A stretch of 10,725 bases of DNA from BHER01 sp051652245 (GTDB taxonomy: Bacteria > Bacillota_I > Bacilli_A > Culicoidibacterales > Culicoidibacteraceae), in the NCBI GenBank assembly GCA_051652245.1, contig JBOFTV010000065.1, positions 1-10,725 of the forward strand, written 5' to 3'. Made by a program: the position numbers and the translations under genes. Positions 1 to 5,085 of this stretch are shown here, in pieces. A model generated the notes under the pieces. The model saw nothing but the letters and a program-made list of their open reading frames with translations, did not search any database and was not told where the DNA came from. The first letter of the stretch is position 1; the number at the start of each line of letters is the position of its first letter.

Positions 1-2
1 AT

Positions 3-182
3 TTCACATACATTAAACTAGAAAATGGTACGTTTGTTTATGTTTGCATTATATTGGATGCATTTGATTTATCGGTAGTTTCATTTAAGGTAAGCCATTT
101 TATCGACGCAAATCTTGCAAAAGATACGCTTGAGATTGCTGCAGTAGTGTACATGTTGAATTTTTGGAAAGATAAAAAATGA
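3..182 (+). pseudogene. IS3-family transposase (OrfB-like) remnant
   Basis: The open frame enters from the window edge and reads FTYIKLENGTFVYVCIILDA, continuing through FDLSVVSFKVS and AKDTLEIA. This pattern matches the stretch just after the first catalytic Asp of the rve integrase core in IS3/IS150-type OrfB proteins (typically DITYI..G.LYLAVVLDLFSR.IVGW). Similarity fades after about codon 49 and the frame stops at TGA 180-182, before the second catalytic Asp (HSDRG-type motif) would appear, so the gene is cut at its 3' side. The 5' part lies outside the window. It is most likely a dead scrap of an insertion sequence at the left flank of the tRNA attachment site. The family call rests on pattern recognition of about 50 residues only. 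Confidence 0.5.
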
Positions 183-236
183 TTATCTACATAAATGACT
201 TTGACTATAAGAAAGTAGGATTAGATACGTTCCAGA

Positions 237-258
237 GGGTGACAAAAGGGTGACAATC
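237..258. repeat. Tandem GGGTGAC repeat (11-bp unit, two copies)
   Basis: GGGTGACAAAA at 237-247 is followed at once by GGGTGACAATC, with the first ten bases identical. The pair lies about 100 bp left of the tRNA-derived attachment core. Short direct repeats at that distance are typical of arm-type binding sites for tyrosine recombinases. That role is inference; only the repeat itself is visible. Confidence 0.4.
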
Positions 259-300
259 AGTTAAACAGTAGAAGAATAAGCTACCACCAAACAAAATACA

Positions 301-336
301 CCCCATTCCCCACAGAAAAACCCCCTAAAACCCCCC
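301..336 (-). repeat. Four C-tracts (G-quadruplex potential on the minus strand)
   Basis: C-runs of 4, 4, 5 and 6 occur at 301-304, 308-311, 321-325 and 331-336. On the minus strand this gives G6-N5-G5-N9-G4-N3-G4, compatible with a G-quadruplex with one long loop. Such runs stand out in an AT-rich region. They lie directly next to the tRNA attachment core. No gene covers 183-345, and apart from this tract and the tandem repeat I see nothing else there. Confidence 0.4.
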
Positions 337-346
337 TCACAAATTT

Positions 347-399
347 CTGTAACTCCGCTCTCTCCGGATTCAGGGGTTCGAATCCCTTCCTGCCCACCA
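347..399 (+). tRNA. 3' half of tRNA-Tyr(GUA), recombination attachment core
   Basis: Reading from 347: anticodon loop CTGTAAC with U33 and anticodon GTA, 3' anticodon stem TCCGC (354-358), a 13-nt long variable arm (359-371) as in class II tRNA-Tyr, a T arm of AGGGG/TTCGAAT/CCCTT (372-388), 3' acceptor strand CCTGCCC (389-395), discriminator A and encoded CCA (397-399). The expected 5' partners are absent: the five bases before the loop (AATTT) do not pair with TCCGC, and no D arm or 5' acceptor GGGCAGG is found upstream. The match therefore starts at the anticodon loop, a common crossover site for tyrosine recombinases in tRNA genes. The recombinase remnant begins about 110 bp downstream. 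The gene cannot make a working tRNA from this DNA alone. Tyr identity rests on the GTA anticodon and the long variable arm. Confidence 0.65.
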
Positions 400-508
400 T
401 AATAAAATCATTGATTCTATAGGCTTTAAGGCTTATTTTTTTTATATATCAATAATCAATAGACTCTTTAAATCTAAAGGATTGCACACAATTGCACAGC
501 TTAAAAAA

Positions 509-1186
509 TTATTTTAAGTCATCTGCAAGAAGTTGAGCAATCTTTTTTTCTGTGTCTAATAAGGCATGTCCATAAACACGTTCTGTGAAAGCACTTGAAG
601 AATGTCCAACTCTTTGGGCAATTAATGTACTTGGAACACCTATACCAATTAGATGGGATACATTTGAGTGACGCAAGCCATGAAAAGTAATTCTTTTTAG
701 TCCGTGTTTTTTAATCAGGGTGTCGAATTTTTTGGAATAGTGTGAACCGTTTGGCTTTACGCCATCAATGGCAAACACAAATTCTTTATGATACTTTTTC
801 ACATTTTCTAACAGTAAGATGGTTTGGCTGTCAATTTGAATTGTCCTAATGCCTTTTCTTGATTTTGGTGTTTCTTTTCTTTCATATTCTTTTGTTAGCC
901 TATTATAAACAAAAACTGTTTTAATTGTCCATATCGTTTCAGTTACATCATTCCAGCGTAAGCCAAGTAATTCACTTAATCGTGTGCCACTTCTAAAAGC
1001 TAGAGTAAATAAGGCTTTGTATATGTCTTCTTCATCATCAATTAATTTGATGAACGTATCAAATTCTGCTTTTGTCCAGATGTCTTTTTCTTTTTCAGTT
1101 TCTTTTAGTGGTTTTATGTTTTGATAGGGATTTACTTTTATCCAACTTTGTTGACATGAAAAGCAATTCTGTTGGTAAAATTCATT
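509..1186 (-). pseudogene. Tyrosine recombinase (phage/ICE-type integrase), N-terminally truncated
   Basis: A minus-strand frame is open from 1186 to the stop at 509 (225 codons) with no convincing start. The catalytic domain is complete: the first Arg in the FRSGTRLSELLGLRWNDV segment, HGLRHSNVSHLI (His-x-x-Arg-His box), VGHSSSAFTERVYGH with the second His and the nucleophile Tyr, and a typical C-terminal ALLDTEKKIAQLLADDL tail. The segment WIKVNPYQNIKPLK matches the linker that usually joins the core-binding domain to the catalytic domain. What should precede it, roughly 150 residues of arm- and core-binding domains, is missing, and an in-frame TGA lies at 1187-1189. A GTG at 800-802 would start only the last 97 codons and drop the first Arg. 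The reading end faces the tRNA-Tyr attachment core, the standard int/att layout. Catalysis alone might survive, but site-specific integration is unlikely. Confidence 0.75.
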
Positions 1187-1317
1187 TCAATAATTTCAAC
1201 GCCGAAAAAATCGGCTAATACGTCATTGTCGATAAATTGTTCGAATGTTATTTTTTCAAGTACCTTTTTTATTATTTCTATCCCAGTCATTGTTTTGATT
1301 TCTTGCTCTGTTATCAA
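1138..1317 (-). CDS. Small protein of unknown function (59 aa)
   Basis: The ORF starts at TTG (1315-1317), 8 nt after a perfect AGGAGG (1326-1331), and ends at TAA 1138-1140. The predicted product begins MITEQEIKTMTGIEIIKKVL and is acidic in its middle (FIDNDVLADFFGVEIIE). I do not recognise it. It lies 15 bp after the repressor stop, so the two are probably cotranscribed. Its last 16 codons overlap the truncated recombinase frame, and the point where the recombinase loses its N-terminus falls inside this ORF. It could be an intact small regulator or excision gene, or the front part of a gene fused to recombinase DNA by a deletion. The strong ribosome binding site supports translation; the function is unknown. 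Confidence 0.5.
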   Translation of the reverse strand: MITEQEIKTMTGIEIIKKVLEKITFEQFIDNDVLADFFGVEIIEMNFTNRIAFHVNKVG

Positions 1318-1332
1318 AACAAGTACCTCCTT

Positions 1333-1704
1333 TTACTTTTTTAGTTTGTTTTTGGATTTTAAGGTATCGATAGTTTGTTGTACTAAAAGATAATCTTCTT
1401 CAATTAGATCTTCTGCATTGTAGAAATGTATTGAGTTGTTGGGGTTGTTTTCTAATAATTTGTTATAGTAATATTTCCAGTCTTGATTACGTTCAGGGGT
1501 GTTTGTTTCTCCAAGTAAGTATGATACTGTTGTATTGAATATTTTGGCAAGGAGGAGTAATGTTTGTTGATTTGGCTGTGATTGCCCATTTTCCCATTTA
1601 TAAACACCACTTTTTGCTATATTTACCTGTTTACCTAATTCTTCAAGTGTGAGTCCTTTTTGAAGCCTAAGTTTTTTTAATCGTTCTGAAAAAATATTAG
1701 TCAT
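1333..1704 (-). CDS. Cro/C1-type HTH transcriptional repressor
   Basis: The 123-residue protein starts MTNIFSERLKKLRLQKGLTL. The start is ATG 1702-1704, preceded by AGAGGT 7 nt upstream; an upstream in-frame extension has no such site. Residues about 4-67 form an XRE-family helix-turn-helix: RLKKLRLQKGLTLEELG, then VNIAKSGVYKWENGQSQPN as the recognition-helix region, then LLLLAKIFNTTVSYLLG. The remaining 55 residues are a polar, acidic tail without the Ser/Lys peptidase domain of LexA/CI proteins, so induction by self-cleavage is unlikely. It probably binds the paired repeats at 1780-1801 and 1843-1864, holding the divergent rightward promoter silent and controlling its own expression. This is the lysogeny or quiescence switch of an integrated element. 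The family assignment is strong; the operator assignment is inference. Confidence 0.88.
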   Translation of the reverse strand: MTNIFSERLKKLRLQKGLTLEELGKQVNIAKSGVYKWENGQSQPNQQTLLLLAKIFNTTVSYLLGETNTPERNQDWKYYYNKLLENNPNNSIHFYNAEDLIEEDYLLVQQTIDTLKSKNKLKK

Positions 1705-1746
1705 TATATTACCTCTTTCATTAAAAAAGTTTCCTTTATGAGTATT

Positions 1747-1752
1747 ATTATA
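1747..1752 (-). promoter_or_regulatory. Putative -10 box of the repressor promoter
   Basis: On the minus strand, TATAAT lies 42 bp before the repressor ATG. The hexamer 17 bp upstream (ATCTTT) is a poor -35, so the promoter would be weak or dependent on activation. The operator-like repeat at 1780-1801 lies immediately upstream, where a bound regulator could act. Confidence 0.4.
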
Positions 1753-1779
1753 TAACAAAAAACAGGAAAAAAGATAAAC

Positions 1780-1801
1780 GTTCTCCAAAAGAGGAAAAAT
1801 A
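1780..1801. promoter_or_regulatory. Operator-like repeat, copy 1
   Basis: GTTCTCCAAAAGAGGAAAA and the next three bases match copy 2 (1843-1864) at 21 of 22 positions. The core TTCTC(N5)GAGGAA is an imperfect inverted repeat, as expected for a dimeric HTH repressor. It lies between the two divergent promoters and abuts the rightward -35 box at 1803. Confidence 0.55.
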
Positions 1802-1802
1802 G

Positions 1803-1831
1803 TTGACCAAGGTTTCCTTAAGGTGTATAAT
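1803..1831 (+). promoter_or_regulatory. Strong rightward early promoter (divergent from the repressor)
   Basis: TTGACC (1803-1808), a 17-bp spacer and a perfect TATAAT (1826-1831) form a near-consensus vegetative promoter. Operator-like repeats lie just upstream (ending 1801) and just downstream of the -10 (starting 1843), so bound repressor would block polymerase. The spacer also holds AAGGTTTCCTT, a small inverted repeat. The expected target, an early gene operon, now begins only at about 3600 because an insertion sequence lies between. Confidence 0.65.
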
Positions 1832-1842
1832 TAGGTTGTAAA

Positions 1843-1864
1843 GTTCTCTAAAAGAGGAAAAATA
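1843..1864. promoter_or_regulatory. Operator-like repeat, copy 2
   Basis: GTTCTCTAAAAGAGGAAAA and the next three bases differ from copy 1 by one C-to-T change and have the same orientation, 63 bp away (about six helical turns). Its position over the expected start-site region of the rightward promoter fits repression, and same-face spacing would allow cooperative binding. Confidence 0.55.
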
Positions 1865-1939
1865 AAAAAAGTTATTAATTATCAAAAATAATACAGAACA
1901 AAAAAGGGTAGTGTCAAAAGTTTATGAAGAATAGCGAAA

Positions 1940-3538
1940 TTAGGAAGCCGTATAGGAAGCAGAGAGTTTCAATAATTTGAGCCATTTATCAGGCATTAAA
2001 TCTGAAGTGTTGAAGCAATCAAGTTGAAGAGGTGTTGCATAATTAAACGTAGAATGAGGTCTTAGGAAATTAAAAAAGGCAACATAAGCAGCCATATAAG
2101 AATTGGCAGAATGAATCGTGTGGTACCCATTAGTACCATGATAGTTTTGTTTGTAAGTCCGATTAAGTCGTTCTTCAATTTGTTTGAACTACCGATATTT
2201 TTTAGAGAGTTCATCCTTATTTGAAACATCGATAACCTGTAGCGAGTCAAAAGAAATATCTTGCATTTTGAAAAAAAGTTGAGCAGCGTTGTAAATAGGG
2301 TTACCATCAGTAATGAAGGTAAGATCATCAGGAAAAGCATTTTTAACCTTTTTAAGAACATTCCACATGGAAATACAAGAGACCTCTGTGTCACGTTTTT
2401 TAACGATTTCATAGGACAGAATATCCTTAGAAACCGGGTCAGAAAAAAAGAAAACATAATGGTTTTTAGCGCGTACGTTAATGTATGTTTCATCACCTAC
2501 AATAGCTGAAGAAATATCTTTATGTTGATAAGAATCAACGAGCGGTTGTATAAGTGAGGCAACAGATTGGGCATAATTATCGACTGTTTGGTGTGAAATG
2601 TTAATGCCACGTACCTGTTTAAGGATGAGAGTAGTTTTTCAAGTGGACAGACCATAGTTAATATAGTATGTCATAATCAGACCAAGCGTATTCTGATCAC
2701 AATGGATTTTGGTTAGGTTAACTTTAGTTGAGCAAATAAGAACATGGTCTTTTAAAGACTGGAGATTAACATCAAATTGTCTATAGTGGTAACTCAATTT
2801 ATGTTGATTTGAAGAGGTTTTCAGATGAAAGGCTGCATCAGTATCCAATGCGTTTTTATTTGACAAACAAAGACAGAATACTTAGAACGCTCATGTGAGA
2901 GTGAAAGTTTTGTTTTACAGTGAGAGCAATAGAAGCCCGCCTTTGAACGAGGAGAAAATTTCAAACTAAAAGTATTAGCACATGCTTTACAGCGAAATTG
3001 AGTGCCTTTATTGTTATTATCATAGATATAGTCATTTGGTGCGTTACAATGAGGGCAGGGATGGATAAAATCAATCTTTTTCTTCCTTTTAACCGGCGTG
3101 AGTATTTTCCCATTTTCAAGAGCTAATTGATGAATTTCATCAAAAGAAAGTTGATTTTGAAAATCAGAGATGTCTTTGACACATAGCGGACAAGAGGTGG
3201 TTCATCCACAGTGAAATCAGCATAGGGTATTGGTTGATTTTTTGTAGTTACTGTAAAGGATTTAGTTGCATTCAAAATGGTCTTGAGATGTGGATTAAGA
3301 ATATCATTCAAAGGATGAATAGCAAGTTCAGCTTGCTCCATAAGATGATTTATATCAAAGCTTTTGAAAAATGAATCAAGAATAGCTGGAACTTCATCAA
3401 GAAGAGCAAGTGGTTCGAGATGTGTCCGTAAAAAATATAAATTAGCACTTAAAGAGTTTAAATTTTCGCAAAAATATGATATAGTTTTCTATCTTTTTCT
3501 ATAAAAAGATTAGCATTACGAATAAGTGAACAAAATAA
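1940..3538 (-). pseudogene. DDE transposase, disrupted by three frameshifts and two stops
   Basis: Pieced together on the minus strand: an N-terminal piece (RNANLFIEKDRKLYHIF) shifts frame near 3465-3480; the next piece (LSANLYFLRTHLEPLALLDE through YADFTVDEPP) shifts near 3197; a zinc-ribbon piece with CPLC, HPCPHCN and FRCKACANTF shifts near 2863 in an A-rich run; the rest runs to TAA 1940-1942 but contains TGA at 2639-2641 and TAG at 2189-2191. The DDE triad is readable: Asp in VGDETYINV, Asp in FITDGNPIY, Glu in IEERLNRTYK, with a closing FFNFLRPH block. This layout resembles the IS6/IS240-type DDE fold with an added zinc-binding N-terminal region. The upstream start codon is not identifiable. 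No active transposase can be made without several suppressions, so the copy is immobile unless helped in trans. Confidence 0.8.
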
Positions 3539-3544
3539 AAAAAA

Positions 3545-3566
3545 GTCAAAAACTTCGATTTTTGAC
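3545..3566. repeat. Hairpin at the transposase end of the IS
   Basis: GTCAAAAA (3545-3552) and TTTTTGAC (3559-3566) form a perfect 8-bp stem with the loop CTTCGA, using part of the right terminal repeat. Located upstream of the transposase gene, it may form in read-through RNA and limit translation of the transposase, a common IS safeguard. The stem is seen directly; the role is inference. Confidence 0.5.
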
Positions 3567-3635
3567 ACTACCTAAAAGAAGAGGAGGGAAATTAATGTTT
3601 TAAAGGAATGACATATAGGAAATGAGGTGAAATGA

Positions 3636-3833
3636 ATGAGTACCGGGTTAAAGTACAAATTAAAAGATTTAGAATTTACTGCAGTATATGATGCGTATCG
3701 AAAACAGACTGTTACCAGAGTATACAGAGCAGGAGAACTACTTAGCAAAACCACAGAAAGTGACGGCGGGGCGTACACAGAAACAGACTTAAAAGTTTTT
3801 GCAGAAGTAAACGCTGGACGATGGAATAAATAA
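3636..3833 (+). CDS. Small hypothetical protein (65 aa), first gene of the early operon
   Basis: The ATG at 3636 follows GAGGTGA with about 5 nt spacing; an ATG at 3632 is out of frame. The product begins MSTGLKYKLKDLEFTAVYDA and contains TRVYRAGELLSKTTESDG and KVFAEVNAGRWNK. It is charged, shows no signal peptide or membrane segment, and has the composition of a small cytoplasmic alpha/beta protein. I do not recognise the family. It opens a run of four short same-strand genes with spacings of 26 and 17 bp and then an overlap, as in the early regions of phages and conjugative elements. Its native promoter was probably the switch at 1803-1831, now separated from it by the insertion sequence. 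Confidence 0.65.
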   Translation: MSTGLKYKLKDLEFTAVYDAYRKQTVTRVYRAGELLSKTTESDGGAYTETDLKVFAEVNAGRWNK

Positions 3834-3859
3834 GGTTAAGCAGAAAGGAATTATGATAT

Positions 3860-4081
3860 ATGAAGAACGAGAGTGTAGAACAAATAAAGCAAAAATATCC
3901 AACAGGGACTCAAGTGCAATTAGTTCACATGGAAGGCGAACCTCACATGAAACGAGGACTTAAAGGCATTATCCAAAAGATTGATGATATAGGACAAATT
4001 CATATTAAATGGGAGAATGGCTGCACATTAGCAATCAATGTAAACAAGGATGTATTTACTGTCTTAAAAGCTGGACTGTGA
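3860..4081 (+). CDS. DUF4314 domain protein
   Basis: The 73-residue product reads YPTGTQVQLVHMEGEPHM, then RGLKGIIQKIDDIGQIHIKW and ENGCTLAINVNKD. This is the DUF4314 pattern: YP.GT.V.L..M, a Gly-rich turn, V..ID.IG.I.VKW.NG..L. The family is a small SH3-like beta-barrel of unknown function, frequent in conjugative elements and phages of Bacillota. The length is normal for the family. The start at 3860 follows AGAAAGGAATT at a suitable distance. It is the second gene of the small-gene operon, and its identity is the best support for an ICE- or phage-derived origin of this block. Confidence 0.75.
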   Translation: MKNESVEQIKQKYPTGTQVQLVHMEGEPHMKRGLKGIIQKIDDIGQIHIKWENGCTLAINVNKDVFTVLKAGL

Positions 4082-4098
4082 AAAGGAGTTGAGGTATC

Positions 4099-4356
4099 AT
4101 GTGTGCGAATAGAAAGAGGTGTATAAGCATGTGGCAAGAAAATGAATATGTAACAGAATTGAAAGGTAAATTAACATTTAAGACAATTGAAAAAGCATTC
4201 AAATATTTAGAGCAAGTGAGAGAATCAGGAGCTATCAATATGCTTGCTTCAACACCATTGCTTCAAAGTAAGTTTGGATTTGGTGGAGATGTAAATAAAC
4301 AAATATTAACGGCGTGGATAGAAACGTTTGAGGAAAGGCACAAAACAGATGAATGA
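4099..4356 (+). CDS. Hypothetical protein (85 aa, or 75 aa from an inner start)
   Basis: Two starts are plausible. ATG 4099 follows AAAAGGAGTTGAGG and gives MCANRKRCISMWQENEYVTE; ATG 4129 gives MWQENEYVTE and follows AAAGAGGTG. The inner start removes a short basic, Cys-containing lead and may be the real one. The rest, KLTFKTIEKAFKYLEQVRES then LLQSKFGFGGDVNKQILTAW, looks mainly helical and ends in an acidic tail. I do not recognise the family. Its stop overlaps the start of the next gene (ATGAATGA), so the two are probably translationally coupled. Confidence 0.6.
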   Translation: MCANRKRCISMWQENEYVTELKGKLTFKTIEKAFKYLEQVRESGAINMLASTPLLQSKFGFGGDVNKQILTAWIETFEERHKTDE

Positions 4357-4621
4357 TAGAGAGAAGGTAGAATTATTAATGCATCTCCAAGATAGACAAT
4401 TTACTACTACAGTTGAAGAGATTGAGTTGCATGATGCATTAACTTGCATTGCAATATTGGACCAAATGGCTGAGGAGAGTAACGAAATAACAATAGAACT
4501 GTTTATTAAACAAGTAGAAAGTAGTCTGACCCAACAGTATACATATCCTATCACACTGGGTATCATACAATTCACTCTATTTTCTGATTTTTTATCAAGA
4601 AACGGTTATAGAATCTCTTAA
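4349..4621 (+). CDS. Hypothetical acidic protein (90 aa)
   Basis: I chose ATG 4349, which overlaps the previous gene's TGA (4354-4356) and follows GAGGAAAGG. A TTG at 4328 would add seven residues but has no good ribosome binding site. The product begins MNDREKVELLMHLQDRQFTT and is strongly acidic and helical through ALTCIAILDQMAEESNEITIELFIKQVESS, ending FLSRNGYRIS. There is no membrane segment or known motif. It is the last gene of the four-gene run; about 460 bp without a gene follow. Confidence 0.6.
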   Translation: MNDREKVELLMHLQDRQFTTTVEEIELHDALTCIAILDQMAEESNEITIELFIKQVESSLTQQYTYPITLGIIQFTLFSDFLSRNGYRIS

Positions 4622-4661
4622 CTTACAAACATTGCTTTTTTATATACGGTCGCTCGCTCCT

Positions 4662-4727
4662 GAGTTGTCCACAGGTTTTTGGTGGATAACTCGTTGTTTT
4701 ATGTGTGAATTTTAGTCTTGTGGATAA
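4662..4727. other. Cluster of three DnaA-box-like sequences
   Basis: TGTGGATAA at 4719-4727 is a perfect DnaA box (TTATCCACA on the other strand). TTGTCCACA at 4665-4673 and GGTGGATAA at 4681-4689 each differ from consensus by one base. The latter two sit in a 12-bp inverted repeat, GAGTTGTCCACA (4662-4673) against GGTGGATAACTC (4681-4692), with 10 of 12 positions pairing. AT-rich DNA follows. This arrangement resembles a replication origin or a DnaA-binding regulatory site of the integrated element. No replication gene is adjacent in the window, so origin function is unproven. Confidence 0.5.
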
Positions 4728-4817
4728 TTTTATAGGTTTTCAACGTCTGACCTGTAACTTTTTGCGATGGTTAGTCAGAGAAAAAGAAATAAAATACTGT
4801 TATGGTTTTGATTGTTA

Positions 4818-4826
4818 TGATATAAT
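4818..4826 (+). promoter_or_regulatory. Extended -10 promoter for the restriction-modification operon
   Basis: TGATATAAT has a full TATAAT (4821-4826) with the TG of an extended -10 at 4818-4819. The -35 region at 17 bp spacing (TGTTAT) is poor, which an extended -10 can tolerate. It is the best plus-strand promoter between the small-gene operon and the first methyltransferase. A transcript would start near 4832 and carry about 250 nt of leader. Confidence 0.5.
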
Positions 4827-4831
4827 GAAAA

Positions 4832-5085
4832 TGATGTGATGCCAATAGAAAGACTTTAGATTAGTCATGTCAAATTTGATTTATAAGGAGTTATTTTAAA
4901 AAACAACAAATATACAAATAAAGAATACTGAGCTCATAAAAAAGCAGAAGTAAGTAAAATTACTTGCTACAAAATAAAAAATAGAGAAAAGGTTACAACC
5001 AATATGTCACAAAATATGTGATGTGTTTTTTGGGGAATATCTGAAATTGTAGAATGTGCAAGTATTGATGACGGAGGAAAAGTAA
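4832..5085 (+). other. Leader region of the restriction-modification operon
   Basis: No convincing gene lies in this 250-bp stretch. It holds an AAGGAG (4885-4890) without a normal start codon; a frame from ATT 4893 stops at TGA 4929-4931, then stays open to a TGA at about 5019. It also has two inverted repeats: AAGTAA-AA-TTACTT (4952-4965) and TCACA-AAATA-TGTGA (5007-5021). Either could be an operator or an RNA structure controlling the methyltransferases. The stretch ends in the GGAGG serving the first methyltransferase. Confidence 0.35.

Larger units (their letters stand above)
1907..3572 (-). mobile_element. Decayed insertion sequence with 13-bp terminal inverted repeats
   Basis: The left end GGTAGTGTCAAAA (1907-1919) is matched exactly by the inverted right end TTTTGACACTACC (3560-3572). 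The 1666-bp unit carries one minus-strand DDE transposase gene, now broken. I see no clear target duplication: the 8 bp on each side (CAAAAAAG and TAAAAGAA) are only similar, with AAAAG shared at a one-base offset. The transposase has a zinc-ribbon segment followed by an IS6/IS240-like DDE domain; I cannot assign a named IS. The element lies between the rightward promoter at 1803-1831 and the small-gene operon at 3636. Confidence 0.8.

Noticed and set aside
179..253. 24-codon ORF ending FQRVTKG
   Set aside because: The ATG overlaps the stop of the transposase remnant, no ribosome binding site precedes it, and it is too short to tie to a recombinase tail.
420..447. Possible terminator between tRNA core and recombinase
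   Set aside because: The T-run after 435 is preceded by a direct repeat (GGCTTTAAGGCTT), not an inverted one; no stable stem can form.
1201..1215. GCCGA-AAAAA-TCGGC hairpin
   Set aside because: It lies inside the 59-codon ORF and is followed by no T-run in either direction that would suit a terminator, so it is probably codon coincidence.
2261..2509. Plus-strand ORF inside the insertion sequence
   Set aside because: It is antisense to the DDE domain of the transposase, has no recognisable motif and no good ribosome binding site.
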